Shown here one piece after another: positions 1-10,224 of a stretch of 64,000 bases of DNA. The stretch is from positions 1,240,001-1,304,000 of the forward strand of contig NW_004457735.1 of assembly GCF_000203815.1 (NCBI RefSeq), given 5' to 3'. The DNA comes from Cavenderia fasciculata. Taxonomy: Eukaryota > Evosea > Eumycetozoa > Acytosteliales > Cavenderiaceae. The notes beneath the pieces were generated by a model that saw only the letters and a list, made by a program, of their open reading frames with translations, did no database searches and was not told the origin of the DNA. Position 1 is the first letter of the stretch; each line of letters starts with the position of its first letter. The translations under genes and the position numbers were made by a program.

Positions 1-1648
1 TACAGTACTCCAAGAGTGAAGGAAGAGGTGGTAGCACCAGAGATAGAGATGGTAGAGGTGACAGAGATAGAGGTGGCAGAGATAGAGACAGAGACAGAGA
101 CAGAGGTGGTAGAGATAGAGACAGAGACAGAGATAGAGGAGGTGATAGAGACAGATCTACCGCTTCTACAACCTCGACCAAACAAAATGGTGCCATGAAA
201 CCAAGTACATCTCTCTTCCTCGTCAACTTTGGTTCAAAGACTAATCAAAGTTTAATTGAAACTTGGTGTAAACCATTTGGCAGAATTAATAGAGTATGTA
301 TAAGATAGATAGATAGATAGATATTAATCATCTGATCTGAAAGACATTGTAACTAATTCTTATATTTCACAAAAGATTGATATGAGAAAGAACTTTTGTT
401 TTGTAGAATTTGATAATATTGAGCAATCAACTAAAGCTATGGAAGCTTTGCATGGAAAAGATGTAGCCGTATGTAAATTTGGAGATAAAGATAGAGAGAG
501 AGAGGGGAGAGAGAGAATTTACTCTTTATAACTAATGTTTTATTTAATTTTCAATTATTTCCATCAATCAATTTTAGTCTGATGGCAATAAATTAACCGT
601 AGAATTTGCCATAAGAAGTGACCGGTATGAAATCACAATACAAAAAAAAATACAACCTTGATTGCAGTGTGTCGTGTCTGTCGTGTCCATTTCGATCGAT
701 TCTCGGGACAATAGTATTCCACACTCTCTCTTGTGTTCCCACCTACCTACCTACTCTCACCATCATATTAGTATACCACCTACCTACGGATACTCTCATT
801 ACCATATACCATTCCATTACCATCATCACTTTTACCACCAATACTACATACATAGATAGTGATCGATCATCACACACATATGTAGTGCCCGACGATAGGG
901 CTGTCACCACCACCATATCTATTGCCACCACCATATTTGGTATACCCATTCCATTCCATTACTACTATACCAACTAACCCCCGACCACCAAACCTCTTTA
1001 TATTACGTTAAAAAAACTTTAAATGATCATAATGATTGTAAATATCTTTAAAGATAACACACCTTCACCTTCACCTTCACCTTTTTAATCACCATCACTT
1101 TAAAACAACAACAACAGCAAACAAACAAACAATCCATTCTTTTTTCAATCTTTCACCAATCCGTTTAAAAATCATTAACTTTAATTTAATTGGGTTACTA
1201 ATATTATTATTATTATTATTTTCCTTTTTTTTTTTTTAGTAAAAGAGATAGAAGTAGATCAAGAGATAGACGTAGAAGAAGAGATAGAGATAGAGGTGAT
1301 AGAAAGAAGGACTCTTCTTCCTCTGACAAGGATGGTGGTGATACCAAAATGGACAAGGAAGATGGCAATGACGATAGAGTAGGTAGAGGAAGAGCAAGAT
1401 CACCATCTCCATCCTCCAAACCAAAGAGATCCCACTCTGACTCTAGAGAAGGATCTGCATCTCCACCAAACAACTCTAGATCCAATTCACCAAGACGTCG
1501 TGGTGGAAACACCAACAGTGACACTGAAGACGAAGATGATGGAGGTCAATCAAGAGACAGAAAGAGATTCAAGGATGACGAAGAAACTATTGAAAATAAT
1601 AGAGATAATTATCCTGAACGTCAACAATCACCACTTTCAGTCGATTAA
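1..1648 (+). CDS. SR-type splicing-factor-like protein, RRM plus RS domain (5' end missing)
   Basis: Likely an RNA-binding splicing or mRNA-processing factor of the nucleus. Exons 1-293, 376-468, 578-624 and 1240-1648 join in frame with GT-AG introns. The first exon, cut by the window edge, encodes Arg-Asp/Gly dipeptides (RDRDRDRGG type) and then the start of an RRM with RNP2-like LFLVNF. Exon 2 holds the RNP1-like segment NFCFVEF, and exon 3 the last RRM strand (KLTVEFAIRS). The final exon is an RS-like region (RDRSRSRDRRRRR) followed by a Ser-Pro-rich and acidic tail (RSPSPSSKPKRS, SNSPRRR). An RRM flanked on both sides by Arg-rich low complexity is typical of SR-like proteins. The third intron (615 nt) is unusually long for this genome. 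The true start lies upstream and the exact SR orthologue is not identifiable. Confidence 0.85.
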
Positions 1649-1880
1649 ATGAATAAGAGAGAGAGAACCCCAAAGCATAACAACAAACCAAAAAAAAAAA
1701 AAAGAAACAAAAAAAACAAAAACCAACACAACAAAAATAATTTTAACCTTTCATATATATATAAAACCAATTTAATATTCCCCATATAGTGGTCATTCTT
1801 TTACAATTGTAAAACATAACAAAATAATAATATATTTTTTTTTGATAATTATTATTTAATAGTTTATTTATATTAATTCT

Positions 1881-2345
1881 TTAGGAACATGGGGAAAGTA
1901 AAACCATTTGGAATTCATAACCATCCCATCCTTGACCTTGATCTGGTGCTGAAGCACCACTTATAGAGTAGTAATTGTCTATGGTGCCGTTAGCTGCATA
2001 CCAAATCCCGGTTGGAGAATTATCTACGTAACCTTGGACTGAACCTTTCCAGGTTTGAGAGTCAACAACGACGATATTTAAATATATTTGGCTGGGTGTA
2101 GTTGGATTGAAAAATATCCAGTTTCCAGCAGTACTTCCAGGAGTAGCTTCAACCTTGAGTTGTGCACATCCATATTGTTGTGAAAATAATTGCCATTGTC
2201 CTCCAAATGCATTACCTAATAATTTCAGGAATAAATAGGTTAGTTTTGGAAAAAGAAAAAAAAGAAAAGAAATGTTGTACAACATACCAGCAGAGGCGAA
2301 TTGGAATGCCAACATAATGGCGATAAAAAGGGCTACAAATTTCAT
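1881..2345 (-). CDS. Small secreted protein (111 aa after splicing)
   Basis: Unrecognised small secreted protein. Exon 1 (2288-2345) encodes a signal peptide (MKFVALFIAIMLAFQFASAG) and exon 2 (1881-2215) the mature chain, ending in LSPCS. The 72-nt intron has GTATGT and TTAG ends and splits the Gly codon after the signal peptide. The mature part is rich in Trp, Tyr and Gly, has two Cys and one NGT sequon, and looks like a compact beta domain. The intron is a multiple of three and lacks a stop, so unspliced RNA would encode 154 aa with a longer hydrophobic stretch. It is divergent from the small secreted gene at 2971, which has the same plan (signal peptide, phase-1 intron directly after it, GxW near the start of the mature chain). 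The two are probably distant relatives. Function is unknown. Confidence 0.8.
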   Translation of the reverse strand: MKFVALFIAIMLAFQFASAGMLYNISFLFFLFPKLTYLFLKLLGNAFGGQWQLFSQQYGCAQLKVEATPGSTAGNWIFFNPTTPSQIYLNIVVVDSQTWKGSVQGYVDNSPTGIWYAANGTIDNYYSISGASAPDQGQGWDGYEFQMVLLSPCS

Positions 2346-2970
2346 TCTAAAGAGATAGAGAAAAGTATATAGAGGAAATGAATGAAATGAATAACTGAAT
2401 AACTAGTCGACGAGAAAATAGATATAATTGAATGAAACAAAGACCAGGAGGGCTTGAACAAAATTATATAAAATGAATAAAAATTTTAATGTTAAAAACT
2501 CGACCTTTGAATCAACCAAGGTCAGTGAACTCTTTTGAAACAATCTTAAAGTATCTTGAAGTTGTTGTAACCCATGGGTACCAGTTTTCCCACACGACCG
2601 CATAGTCGATGACATCAAATTATCTTAAACACGCTGTTTTTTGTAAATATCATTACGATATTTTCTTAAAACACCTCGAAATAGTAACGAAATGAGCTTT
2701 GAAAGATCAGATATCGTAACGACTTTGAAACCGTGGTGTCTGATATTACAAAGATCAGTGTAACTGGGTTTCATGATGATGCAAACAAACCATGGGGCGA
2801 ATAAAATTTTAAATAATTTTAAGTTACATTTTATATTATTATTCAAGTGTTGTCTCTTTTGTTTAGTTTATTATCGTCTTGTCGTTTTCTTCTCTATCAA
2901 TCTTTTATTTTATTTATTTGTTTATTCTTCCTTCTATTCATCATCATATATATAAAAATCAATAAATAGA
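2346..2970. promoter_or_regulatory. Divergent promoter region between two small secreted genes
   Basis: This 625-bp spacer separates two start codons pointing apart. Its centre (about 2480-2790) is less AT-rich than normal intergenic DNA here and contains short open frames without homology. A TATATAAAA element at about 2948-2956 lies just upstream of the + strand start. Co-regulation of the pair from this interval is inference. Confidence 0.5.
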
Positions 2971-3472
2971 ATGTATAAAACTATTGCTCTATTAGTTGTT
3001 ATAATTGCCTCTTTGGCATTAGCATATTCTGGTAGGTATCTTATCTGCATATGACTTTTTTTGTCCACACACAAAGTTCTGATTTAACCCTAATATATTT
3101 TACCTATATTTTATTTTTATAGCACCACTTGAAGGAGAATGGATTTACAATATTGGTAGTACTCCATCATGTAATACTATTACATTTAATATTACATCAA
3201 ATGGTGATGGTACATTTGCAGGTTCATATACCTATGCTGGAAAGTTGGTACAAGTCATGAGAAGTGTTAATCCAAGTTCTTCCTATTCCAACGTAACATT
3301 TGCTGGTCAATGGGCAAGCTATCCAGCAGGTTCCCCAATTTGGGCCAACTTTAATGCCACCATGAACAACGATGTATCATTTACCATGAAGATCAATGCT
3401 ACCACTTACACTTTACCAAAGCAAAGTTTTGCTGTTCTTAATCGTCCTGCTTGTCAATTACAAGATTATTAA
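2971..3472 (+). CDS. Small secreted protein (136 aa)
   Basis: Unrecognised secreted protein. Exon 1 (2971-3031) encodes the signal peptide MYKTIALLVVIIASLALAYS. A 91-nt intron in phase 1 follows, then exon 2 (3123-3472). The mature protein starts APLEGEWIYNIG, has two Cys (PSCNTIT, PACQLQDY), Asn-glycosylation sequons (NIT, NVT, NAT) and alternating hydrophobic strands, which suggests a secreted beta-sheet domain. The start is the first ATG after a TATATAAAA element and an AT-rich leader. The gene sits head to head with the small secreted gene on the minus strand. A degraded copy of its 3' end lies about 125 bp downstream, so the locus has been duplicating. Function is unknown. Confidence 0.8.
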
Positions 3473-3547
3473 AAATTAAATAAATAAATAATTAAAATAT
3501 AATATAATATATAAATATAAAGATAAATATCAATCAATCAATAGCTA

Positions 3548-3626
3548 GAGGACAAGTTTTGGCTGGTCTTAATCATTGCTTGTCAAGTATTTTTACAAGA
3601 TTAAAAATAAACAAATAAATAAATAT
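3548..3626 (+). repeat. Degenerate duplicate of the 3' end of the preceding gene
   Basis: The tract from GACAAGTTTTGGCTGG through the ACAAGATTAAAAATAAA segment aligns by eye with 3422-3495, which covers the last 17 or so codons, stop and start of the 3' UTR of the small secreted gene. Shared blocks include CAAGTTTT-like, TCTTAATC, TGCTTGTCAA, TACAAGATTA and AAATAAATAAAT. The copy has small indels and no open frame. It is best read as a tandem partial duplication or the remnant of a lost second gene copy. Confidence 0.75.
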
Positions 3627-3730
3627 TTATATAGATATATTTTTGAATTAATTTTAATACAAGGGTTTTATTATTTGTGAACTATATTAATATGAATGAT
3701 ATGTTGTTTGTTTTGTTTTTGGTTTAGAGT

Positions 3731-5128
3731 TTAGAGTTTAGCTCTTGGGAAATCCTTTGAAGCAAGGAAACGACCAATGACAAAAGCACCAGCTCTAGCA
3801 CCTTCAGAGAGGGCAATAGCACCGGAAATCATCATTTCAATGAGTGGATCGACTGAACCCTTTGGAAGAGACTTGAAGGTGGTGATGGACTTGCCGTCGA
3901 GGATCTCCCAGTTACGGAGGATGTCACCGGCTTGGGTAAGATCCATGGCAATGTGTACGTTGAAACCAGCGTTTTCCATGTCACGACGGTAGGCGTGGAC
4001 AGAGGTCAAATGTGGGCAAGAGTGATGAGCACAGATTGGTTCGATGAATTGGATCATATCCTTTTCGGTTGGCTTCTCGCATTGGAACCAGTCGGTACCA
4101 GAGAGACGACCTCCTGGCTTGAGCACACGGAAACATTCCTTGACAAAGGCTTGCTTGTCTGGCATGTGACAGGTGGACTCGAAAAAGGTGACAACGTCAA
4201 AGGTGTTGTCGGCGTATGGCATCTTCATGGCGTCACCGTGGGTGAAGGCGGCACGGTCAGCGAGACCCAACTTTTTGGCACGGTCACGGCAGATCTCGAC
4301 TTGCTTCTTGTTGATGTTGAGACCGACGATACGGCAGCCAGTGTATTGGGCGATTTCGAGGGTTGGACCACCGACACCACAACCAACGTCCAAGACGTAC
4401 GAGTCCTTGGTGATACGGGCAGCATCGGCAACATCGTGTTCGAGACGGACGACGGCTTCCTCGAGGGTTTCAGTGTTGTTTTTGAATGGAGCAAAGTGGA
4501 AGTGTTGACCCCAACCCTCTTGGTAGGTGTCAGTGACAGAGTCATAGTAGTCAGAGACCATGGTGTTGTACTTTTCGACACGGATCTCTTCACCACCCAT
4601 ACGGACCTTTTCAAAGTCCTTCTTGTCGAGGACGGCAGTGTCTTCGACTGGGGCAACGACGGTGACCTTACCAGTTTCAACGGTCTTTTTGATCGAGGCG
4701 ACGTAGGCGTCCCAGGTTTGGGCCATTTCACGTTCACCCATAGCACGGGCAAAACCAACCAACAACTTGGGGATTTCAATGTCAGTCTCGATGTTGGCTT
4801 GGACAGAGACGTGGGTCTTGTTGCCTTGAGCGGTGATGACAAACTTGCCATAGCTGCTCATGTTGCCTTGGCCGACGACGTTCTCCCATGAGACTCCGGT
4901 GGCACTCTTGATGTACTTGGCAGTGTGGAAGGCCTTCATCTTGATGCTGCCGACGTTACGCTCTTGCATGGTCCACTTGAAGGTGTTGGCTCCGACGGAT
5001 TCGACCTTGTCGACGAATGGGTAGAGCTTGGCGGTGGTTGGTACATCCAAAATAAATTGAATGACCTTGTCGGCTGGTGCTGCGATTTCAACAGTCTTTG
5101 AGGTGTATGAAGTTTGAATTAATACCAT
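3731..5128 (-). CDS. SRPBCC/START-like domain fused to a sterol C-24-methyltransferase-like SAM methyltransferase (465 aa)
   Basis: Predicted SAM-dependent methyltransferase of the Erg6/SMT/tocopherol-methyltransferase class with an N-terminal lipid-binding-type domain. Residues about 8-150 look like an SRPBCC (polyketide-cyclase/START-like) fold: an opening strand with IAAPADKVIQFILDVPTTAKLYPFV, central beta strands, and a C-terminal amphipathic helix. After a linker, residues 194-215 carry the SMT-like YYDSVTDTYQ-EGWGQHFHFAPF region. Residues 245-254 are SAM motif I (VLDVGCGVGG), followed by FFESTCHMPDK and the VLKPGGRL post-motif. The gene is intronless, uses GC-ending codons and is probably well expressed. 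Substrate is uncertain: a sterol or other isoprenoid lipid is inferred from the methyltransferase half. D. discoideum Smt1, as I recall it, is shorter (about 350 aa) and lacks the N-terminal domain. Long open frames on the opposite strand are codon-bias shadows. Confidence 0.85.
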   Translation of the reverse strand: MVLIQTSYTSKTVEIAAPADKVIQFILDVPTTAKLYPFVDKVESVGANTFKWTMQERNVGSIKMKAFHTAKYIKSATGVSWENVVGQGNMSSYGKFVITAQGNKTHVSVQANIETDIEIPKLLVGFARAMGEREMAQTWDAYVASIKKTVETGKVTVVAPVEDTAVLDKKDFEKVRMGGEEIRVEKYNTMVSDYYDSVTDTYQEGWGQHFHFAPFKNNTETLEEAVVRLEHDVADAARITKDSYVLDVGCGVGGPTLEIAQYTGCRIVGLNINKKQVEICRDRAKKLGLADRAAFTHGDAMKMPYADNTFDVVTFFESTCHMPDKQAFVKECFRVLKPGGRLSGTDWFQCEKPTEKDMIQFIEPICAHHSCPHLTSVHAYRRDMENAGFNVHIAMDLTQAGDILRNWEILDGKSITTFKSLPKGSVDPLIEMMISGAIALSEGARAGAFVIGRFLASKDFPRAKL

Positions 5129-6063
5129 TTTTTAATGTATATTATATATATGTTTGGTTGGGGAGGGGGTTGTTGTTGTTGGGAGGAGAGAGTATATGGA
5201 GTTGTTGAAAATTGATAATTATAAGAATTAAACCTTTTGGGTAGATGAACCAGACTGTTGTTGTTGATAACTAAAGTTGGTCGAGAAAAGTTTAATTTTA
5301 ATAGATTATAATCTGCTGGCTGGCTACTGTGATGAAATCAAACACTACTACTAGTACTACTATGTGCGCGAATTGATTCGAACAAACAAAAACCTCTTGT
5401 TGAATTTGAGCTCTAAAAAAAAATAATAAAAAAAAAAAGGAAAAGGCTTCTTGACTTTGGGAGGGAGAGGCTAAGAGAGCTCTCGGTGAGCGTCTCGTTC
5501 GTGCTCAAAAAAAAATTGATGAAAATATCTTGTCGACTGGGATTTTTTCAAAACAAAAAATTACATACTTTTTTTTACAATGCATTGTAAATACAACATA
5601 TTTACACACAAACTTTGACAGAGATAAATCATAAACATCTCTACGATGTAGTGTTATTATTACTATTTATTTGATTGTTTGTATCTTTTCGAAGTTTTTT
5701 ATTGATCATATGATTTTTAATTATTATTATTTATTTTTAGATTTATCTCTCTCATTCGGTAAAAGATGATTGGGGATGAAGATGATGATCGAGTTATTAT
5801 TTGAAAGATTATGATCGTGATCATGAACCTCATCGGCAAAATGAAGGTGCAAAGTGATTCAAACTCAGTTGATCGTTCACCCTTCACAAACAACCCATTT
5901 CTTTTGAAATTCCCAACACACCATTTTTGTCTACTGGAGTAAAAGTAAGAATTTCTTGAGTAGTTCTCCAATTTTCAGTAAGAGAGTATCCTCTAGATAA
6001 ATTGAGCACCTGTGTTTGATGGCTTTAATTTATTTTCAACTAGCTATAGCTATATAGATTGAA
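5129..6063. promoter_or_regulatory. Divergent intergenic region, methyltransferase / RING gene
   Basis: 935 bp between two genes pointing apart. It holds A- and T-homopolymers (5416-5441), a short GAGAGCTCTC palindrome (about 5476-5485) and an AT-rich stretch ending in TATAGATTGAAATGG ahead of the RING start. No coding region could be supported. An open frame at 5717-5971 on the minus strand has no recognisable features. Confidence 0.4.
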
Positions 6064-7377
6064 ATGGCAACAAAGGTTAACAACATTAGCAACAACAATC
6101 CAACTACTTTGGTAGACTCATCAACAAACCATCTCCTTTCCTTCATTGGACAGGATGATTACTCGAGATATACATTTGAATTTGGAATCTCTGAATATTT
6201 CCTTCCAAAATATATTAAACATGCCAAACAACAACAACAACAACAAGTTCCAACAACAACACCATCCAATAACAATAACAATAATAATAATAACAAAACA
6301 AAGACAAAGAAGAAAAAGAATAATAATAATTTAATACATATTAATTTTGGACAGAAAAATATAGATCTACCTCAATTTACAAATTCAATGATAGAAAAAA
6401 ATAATAATAATAATAGTGATAGTGATAGTGATAATACCTCTAAATATAAATACGATCCAAATAATAATAACAATAATAATAATATAATCATTAATAATAA
6501 TAATGAAACTAAAATTGATATTTCCAACTTGATTGATGAATTTGTTCATATTGACAATATTCAACAACAACAAGAAAAGTTGGTAGTTGTTATTGAAGAA
6601 GAAAGTGATAGTAAATATCAAGAAAGAAGAAGAATTGAAAGAGAATTGGAAGAATATAAACAAATTACACTTGAACAAGAGGAAGAAGAGAATGAAGAAT
6701 TTTATCGATGGTTGGATTATGCAGAAGAGTATGAAGCAAAAAAAGTGTATGGTATTAAATTAGAGAGTAAACTTATTGGAAATGGACGGTTACTTAGATC
6801 ATCTCGTAAGAATAAAAAAGAAAGAATCCACCGTTCTCACCAGTCTGCATGGGATAGTACAAAGGTTGCTATGAAGTTATCAGTCATTGCTTCATACACT
6901 CCACTTCAACAACAACAAAACAAACAAGTAGCTTTGACACCCGCCTCTCGTCAATCAACCAACAATAGTAGCCAATCCTACGAGACTGACCTTCGTAGAG
7001 CAATGTCTTTGTCCACTGCAGACTATGACCGCGAAATGCGCACTAGAAACAGTAATACTGGATTGTCACAGACACAAATCAACGATATCCTCAACCGAGA
7101 GATTACACCAGAAGACTACGAATTACTCTTGATGTTGGATGCAACTGTCAAGCCAAAGACCTGTCCTCTCGATCTCGTCTACAGTCTCCCAACGATTCGA
7201 TTCACCGCCGACTGTCAATACCCACAATGTGTCGTATGTCTTGGTGAGTTTGAACTCAACGAAACCCTTACCATCCTTCCAAAGTGTAAACATATCTTCC
7301 ACACCAACTGTATTTCTAATTGGTTAGCAAATGCCTCAAAGAATTGTCCTGTCGATGGTTTGCCATGCCATGAATAA
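6064..7377 (+). CDS. RING-H2-type E3 ubiquitin ligase candidate with Asp as last zinc ligand (437 aa)
   Basis: Single-exon gene. The N-terminal half is low complexity (poly-Gln, several poly-Asn runs, acidic Ser/Asp tract), followed by a charged, coiled-coil-like segment (about residues 190-235) and a Ser/Thr/Gln-rich linker. The C-terminus is a RING finger: C389, C392 (CVVC), C408, H410, H413, C416, C428 and then D431 in CPVD, where a Cys normally sits. RING-H2 proteins recruit E2-ubiquitin, so an E3 ligase role is the family expectation. Asp in the eighth ligand position is known from RBX1, but the rest of the sequence is not RBX1. No transmembrane segment is visible. Substrate and orthologue are unknown. 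The first ATG of the open frame is used. Confidence 0.85.
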   Translation: MATKVNNISNNNPTTLVDSSTNHLLSFIGQDDYSRYTFEFGISEYFLPKYIKHAKQQQQQQVPTTTPSNNNNNNNNNKTKTKKKKNNNNLIHINFGQKNIDLPQFTNSMIEKNNNNNSDSDSDNTSKYKYDPNNNNNNNNIIINNNNETKIDISNLIDEFVHIDNIQQQQEKLVVVIEEESDSKYQERRRIERELEEYKQITLEQEEEENEEFYRWLDYAEEYEAKKVYGIKLESKLIGNGRLLRSSRKNKKERIHRSHQSAWDSTKVAMKLSVIASYTPLQQQQNKQVALTPASRQSTNNSSQSYETDLRRAMSLSTADYDREMRTRNSNTGLSQTQINDILNREITPEDYELLLMLDATVKPKTCPLDLVYSLPTIRFTADCQYPQCVVCLGEFELNETLTILPKCKHIFHTNCISNWLANASKNCPVDGLPCHE

Positions 7378-8002
7378 ATTTAATAATAATAGACTTTGTT
7401 TCATATGATTAGAATATATAATGATAATCATCAGACAAAAGTAAAATAATAATCCTTTTTTTTGTACATATATGTAATATGGTAAATCAACAACGACAAC
7501 AACAATCATTATAATTAATCATAACTTGTAGATAGACATATCCTGATTAATATATATATATGGTTAGAGGCATTTCAACAAACCAACCACCAATCATCCC
7601 AACACACAACTAGAAATATTATTTGTAAATAAACCAACAAATCAAACAAACCTTATTTATTATGATAAACTTTCTCTCTTTCTCTTTCTTTTATGTCTTC
7701 TTCTTTCTTCTTTTTTTTTTAAATTAAAATACCAATACTTTTTAATTTTAAAATATATATAATCACCGATCGGTCTGTCGCTCTCCTCAATATTATTAGG
7801 AAGTTCGTAATGATTCGACTCGTTCGTTTTGACGTTTTTTATTATTTGTTGCCTTTTTTTCGATTTTTAAAATGGGTGTCCTCAAATTTATTAGAGAGTG
7901 AAAGTAGTAGTTTTAGTCGTTTGTTGTTGTTATTACTTTTTGTTTAGTAATTACTATATATCAATCTTCTACTTCTTCTTTATATTTATATATATATTCA
8001 TC
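7378..8002. other. Intergenic, 3' UTR of RING gene and nop2 promoter
   Basis: 625 bp of AT-rich DNA. The left part is UTR-like. A short moderate-GC patch lies at 7765-7830 (with ATTCGACTCGTTCG), then T-runs and a TATATTTATATATATATTC leader directly ahead of the nop2 start. No additional gene seen. Confidence 0.4.
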
Positions 8003-10125
8003 ATGGGTATTGATAAAAAGTTTTTAGCAAAGAAGGCTCCATCTACAGCTTCAGCATCTGCTGGTGCTAGAAAGTTGGTTGGTTCAGCTGGTGCTAAACC
8101 AGCAGCCAAGGCAACTGCAGTTGTTGCTACCAAGAAGCCTGTCATTGCTGCTTCAAAGAAATCAAATATAGAACAACCAAAGAAAAAGGTTGCCGTCGTA
8201 CAACAAGAGGAATCAGAATCTGAAGAAGATGACGAAGAATTTGTTTCAGCTGAAGAAGATATTCCATCTGATGAGGAGGATGAAACTACAGAAAAGAATC
8301 AGTATGTAGTTAGAGTTTATTTAGATATATCATATACTTATACTTATACTTTTATTTTTCTAGATTATTTGAAGATAGTGATGATGAAAAGTTAAATTCA
8401 AATACAAAGGCATTCTCTGATAGTAATAAGGGATGGTTGAAACCATCAAAGCGTGATAAGGATGGAGACGATGAGTCAGAAGAGGAAGAAGAAAAGTTGA
8501 CAGCTTTTGAAAAAAAGAGTATCAATGCTGCCAAAAAGAGAAAGCAAATCGAAGAAGACAATACCATAGATATTCAAAATCAAATGGCAATTGATAGAGA
8601 ACAAAGAGACGAAACATCATCGGAACAAGAAGAAGACGAATCTGAAGAGGAATCAGATGAAGATAATGTATTACCAAGTGGAGAAAAGATTGAAGAGGAA
8701 CAAGTATTGGGAGTCGACTTGCAAGAGGTCTACCAACGTATCAAAGACATTATCAATACTTTGGATAACTTTTCCAAGGAACGTAAGAAGGGAATGTCGC
8801 GTGAAGACTACATGACTCGTCTCCGTGACGATCTCGCCACCTACTTTGGATACAATACATTTTTGATTGAAGTCTTTTTAAAGTTGTTCAGAGTGTCTGA
8901 ATGCTTGGAGTTCTTGGAGGCCAACGAAACCCAACGTCCTCTTACCATCCGTACCAACACTCTCAAGGCCCGTAGAAAAGACTTGGCTGACGCTCTCGGT
9001 GGACGTGGTGTCCATCTCGAGCCCATCAAATGGTCGCCCGTCGGTCTCACCATCTACGACACCCAGGTCGCGATTGGTGCCACGCCCGAGTACCTCGCCG
9101 GCCACTACATCCAGCAGTCGGCCTCCTCGTTCTTGCCCGTCGTCGCACTCGAGCCACAACCCGGAGAACGTATCCTCGATTTGTGCGCATCGCCGGGTGG
9201 CAAGACCACCTATGTCGCCGCGCTCATGAAGAACACCGGCACCCTCGTCGCCAACGACATCAACGAGGAGCGTATGCGTTCGCTCGTCGCCAACATCCAC
9301 CGTCTCGGCGTTAAAAACACCATCGTCTCGAACCTCGACGGTCGCGAGTACCCCAAGACCATGGGTGGTTTCGATCGTTGTTTGGTCGACGCTCCCTGCG
9401 TTGGTTTGGGTGTCATTGCCAAGGACCAACAAATCAAGCTGTCCAAGAGCCAGCGTGACGTTGATCTCTGTGTAAATATGCAAAAAGAGTTGATTCTCCA
9501 CGCCATCGACTCGGTCGACGCCAAGTCGCCAACCGGCGGTATCATTGTCTACTCGACCTGTTCGCTCACCGTCGAAGAAAACGAAGGTGTCGTCGACTAT
9601 GCCCTCAGAAATCGTGACGTCATCCTCCTCGACACTGGTGTCGAGTTTGGTGTCCAAGGTTTCACTGCCTACCGTCACCACCGTTTCCATCCATCCGTCG
9701 CATTGACCAAGCGTTACTACCCACACACTCACAACATGGATGGTTTCTATGTCGCCAAATTCAAAAAGATCTCAAATGAAATTAAAACTAAAAAGGCTCA
9801 AGAACAAGAAAACGACCAAGAAGATGAACAAGACTATGAAGATGACGAAGAGGAGGAAGTAGAAAGCGGATCAGAAGACCAAGAAGGAGAATCAACTTCA
9901 TCATCCAACGAATTAGAGGAATTAACACCCCAAAAAATAGTAAAGAAACAAAAAAGAGATAATACCCCAAAGATCAACAGTCACGAGGCCAAGATTAAAA
10001 AGATACAACAAGAGAAACAACAATCATTACAACAAAAGACTAAAACTTCTGGTAAAAATAAGTATAACAAAAAACCAACTCAACCAAAGAATAATAATAA
10101 GAAAAAGGTTGTAACCAAGAAATAA
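8003..10125 (+). CDS. nop2: Nop2/Nol1 25S/28S rRNA (cytosine-C5)-methyltransferase (686 aa)
   Basis: Nucleolar RNA m5C methyltransferase of the RsmB/Nop2 family, needed for large-subunit rRNA maturation. Exon 1 (8003-8301) and exon 2 (8364-10125) are joined through a split Gln codon. The N-terminus (about 1-200) is Lys/Ala-rich and then strongly acidic, as in Nop2/p120. The catalytic part has SAM motif I DLCASPGGKT (372-381), VANDINEERM, motif IV VDAPC with Cys445, and motif VI STCSLTVEEN with the catalytic Cys499. The FHPS and YPHTHNMDGFYVAKF signatures are characteristic of Nop2 rather than other NSUN proteins. The C-terminus is Lys-rich low complexity. The central 600 bp (about 9000-9600) is sharply GC-richer than the rest of the gene, with frequent CTC, GTC and GCC codons. 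It converges with pdhC, leaving only about 100 bp between stops. Confidence 0.95.
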
Positions 10126-10224
10126 ATTAATAAATCAAAATAAATTCATAAACATATAATTATTATTATTATTTTTTTTAAAAAAACAATATTATTTATT
10201 TATTTCTTTTTTGATTTGTTTTTT

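Noticed and set aside
16-198. Glu/Ile/Val/Thr-rich frame starting MKEEVV
   Set aside because: Out-of-frame reading of the Arg-Asp repeat of the SR-like gene, whose correct frame continues into an RRM.
2403-2846. Two minus-strand open frames of 71-73 codons between the small secreted genes
   Set aside because: No signal, domain or splice support, and they lie in the shared promoter interval.
3932-4891. 319-codon open frame on the plus strand opposite the methyltransferase
   Set aside because: Shadow of biased GC-ending codons in the real minus-strand gene; the composition (Val/Asp/Thr/Gly) is the usual antisense artefact and no domain is present.
8878-9732. 284-codon minus-strand open frame opposite nop2
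   Set aside because: Antisense shadow over the GC-rich methyltransferase core, which has full motif support on the plus strand.
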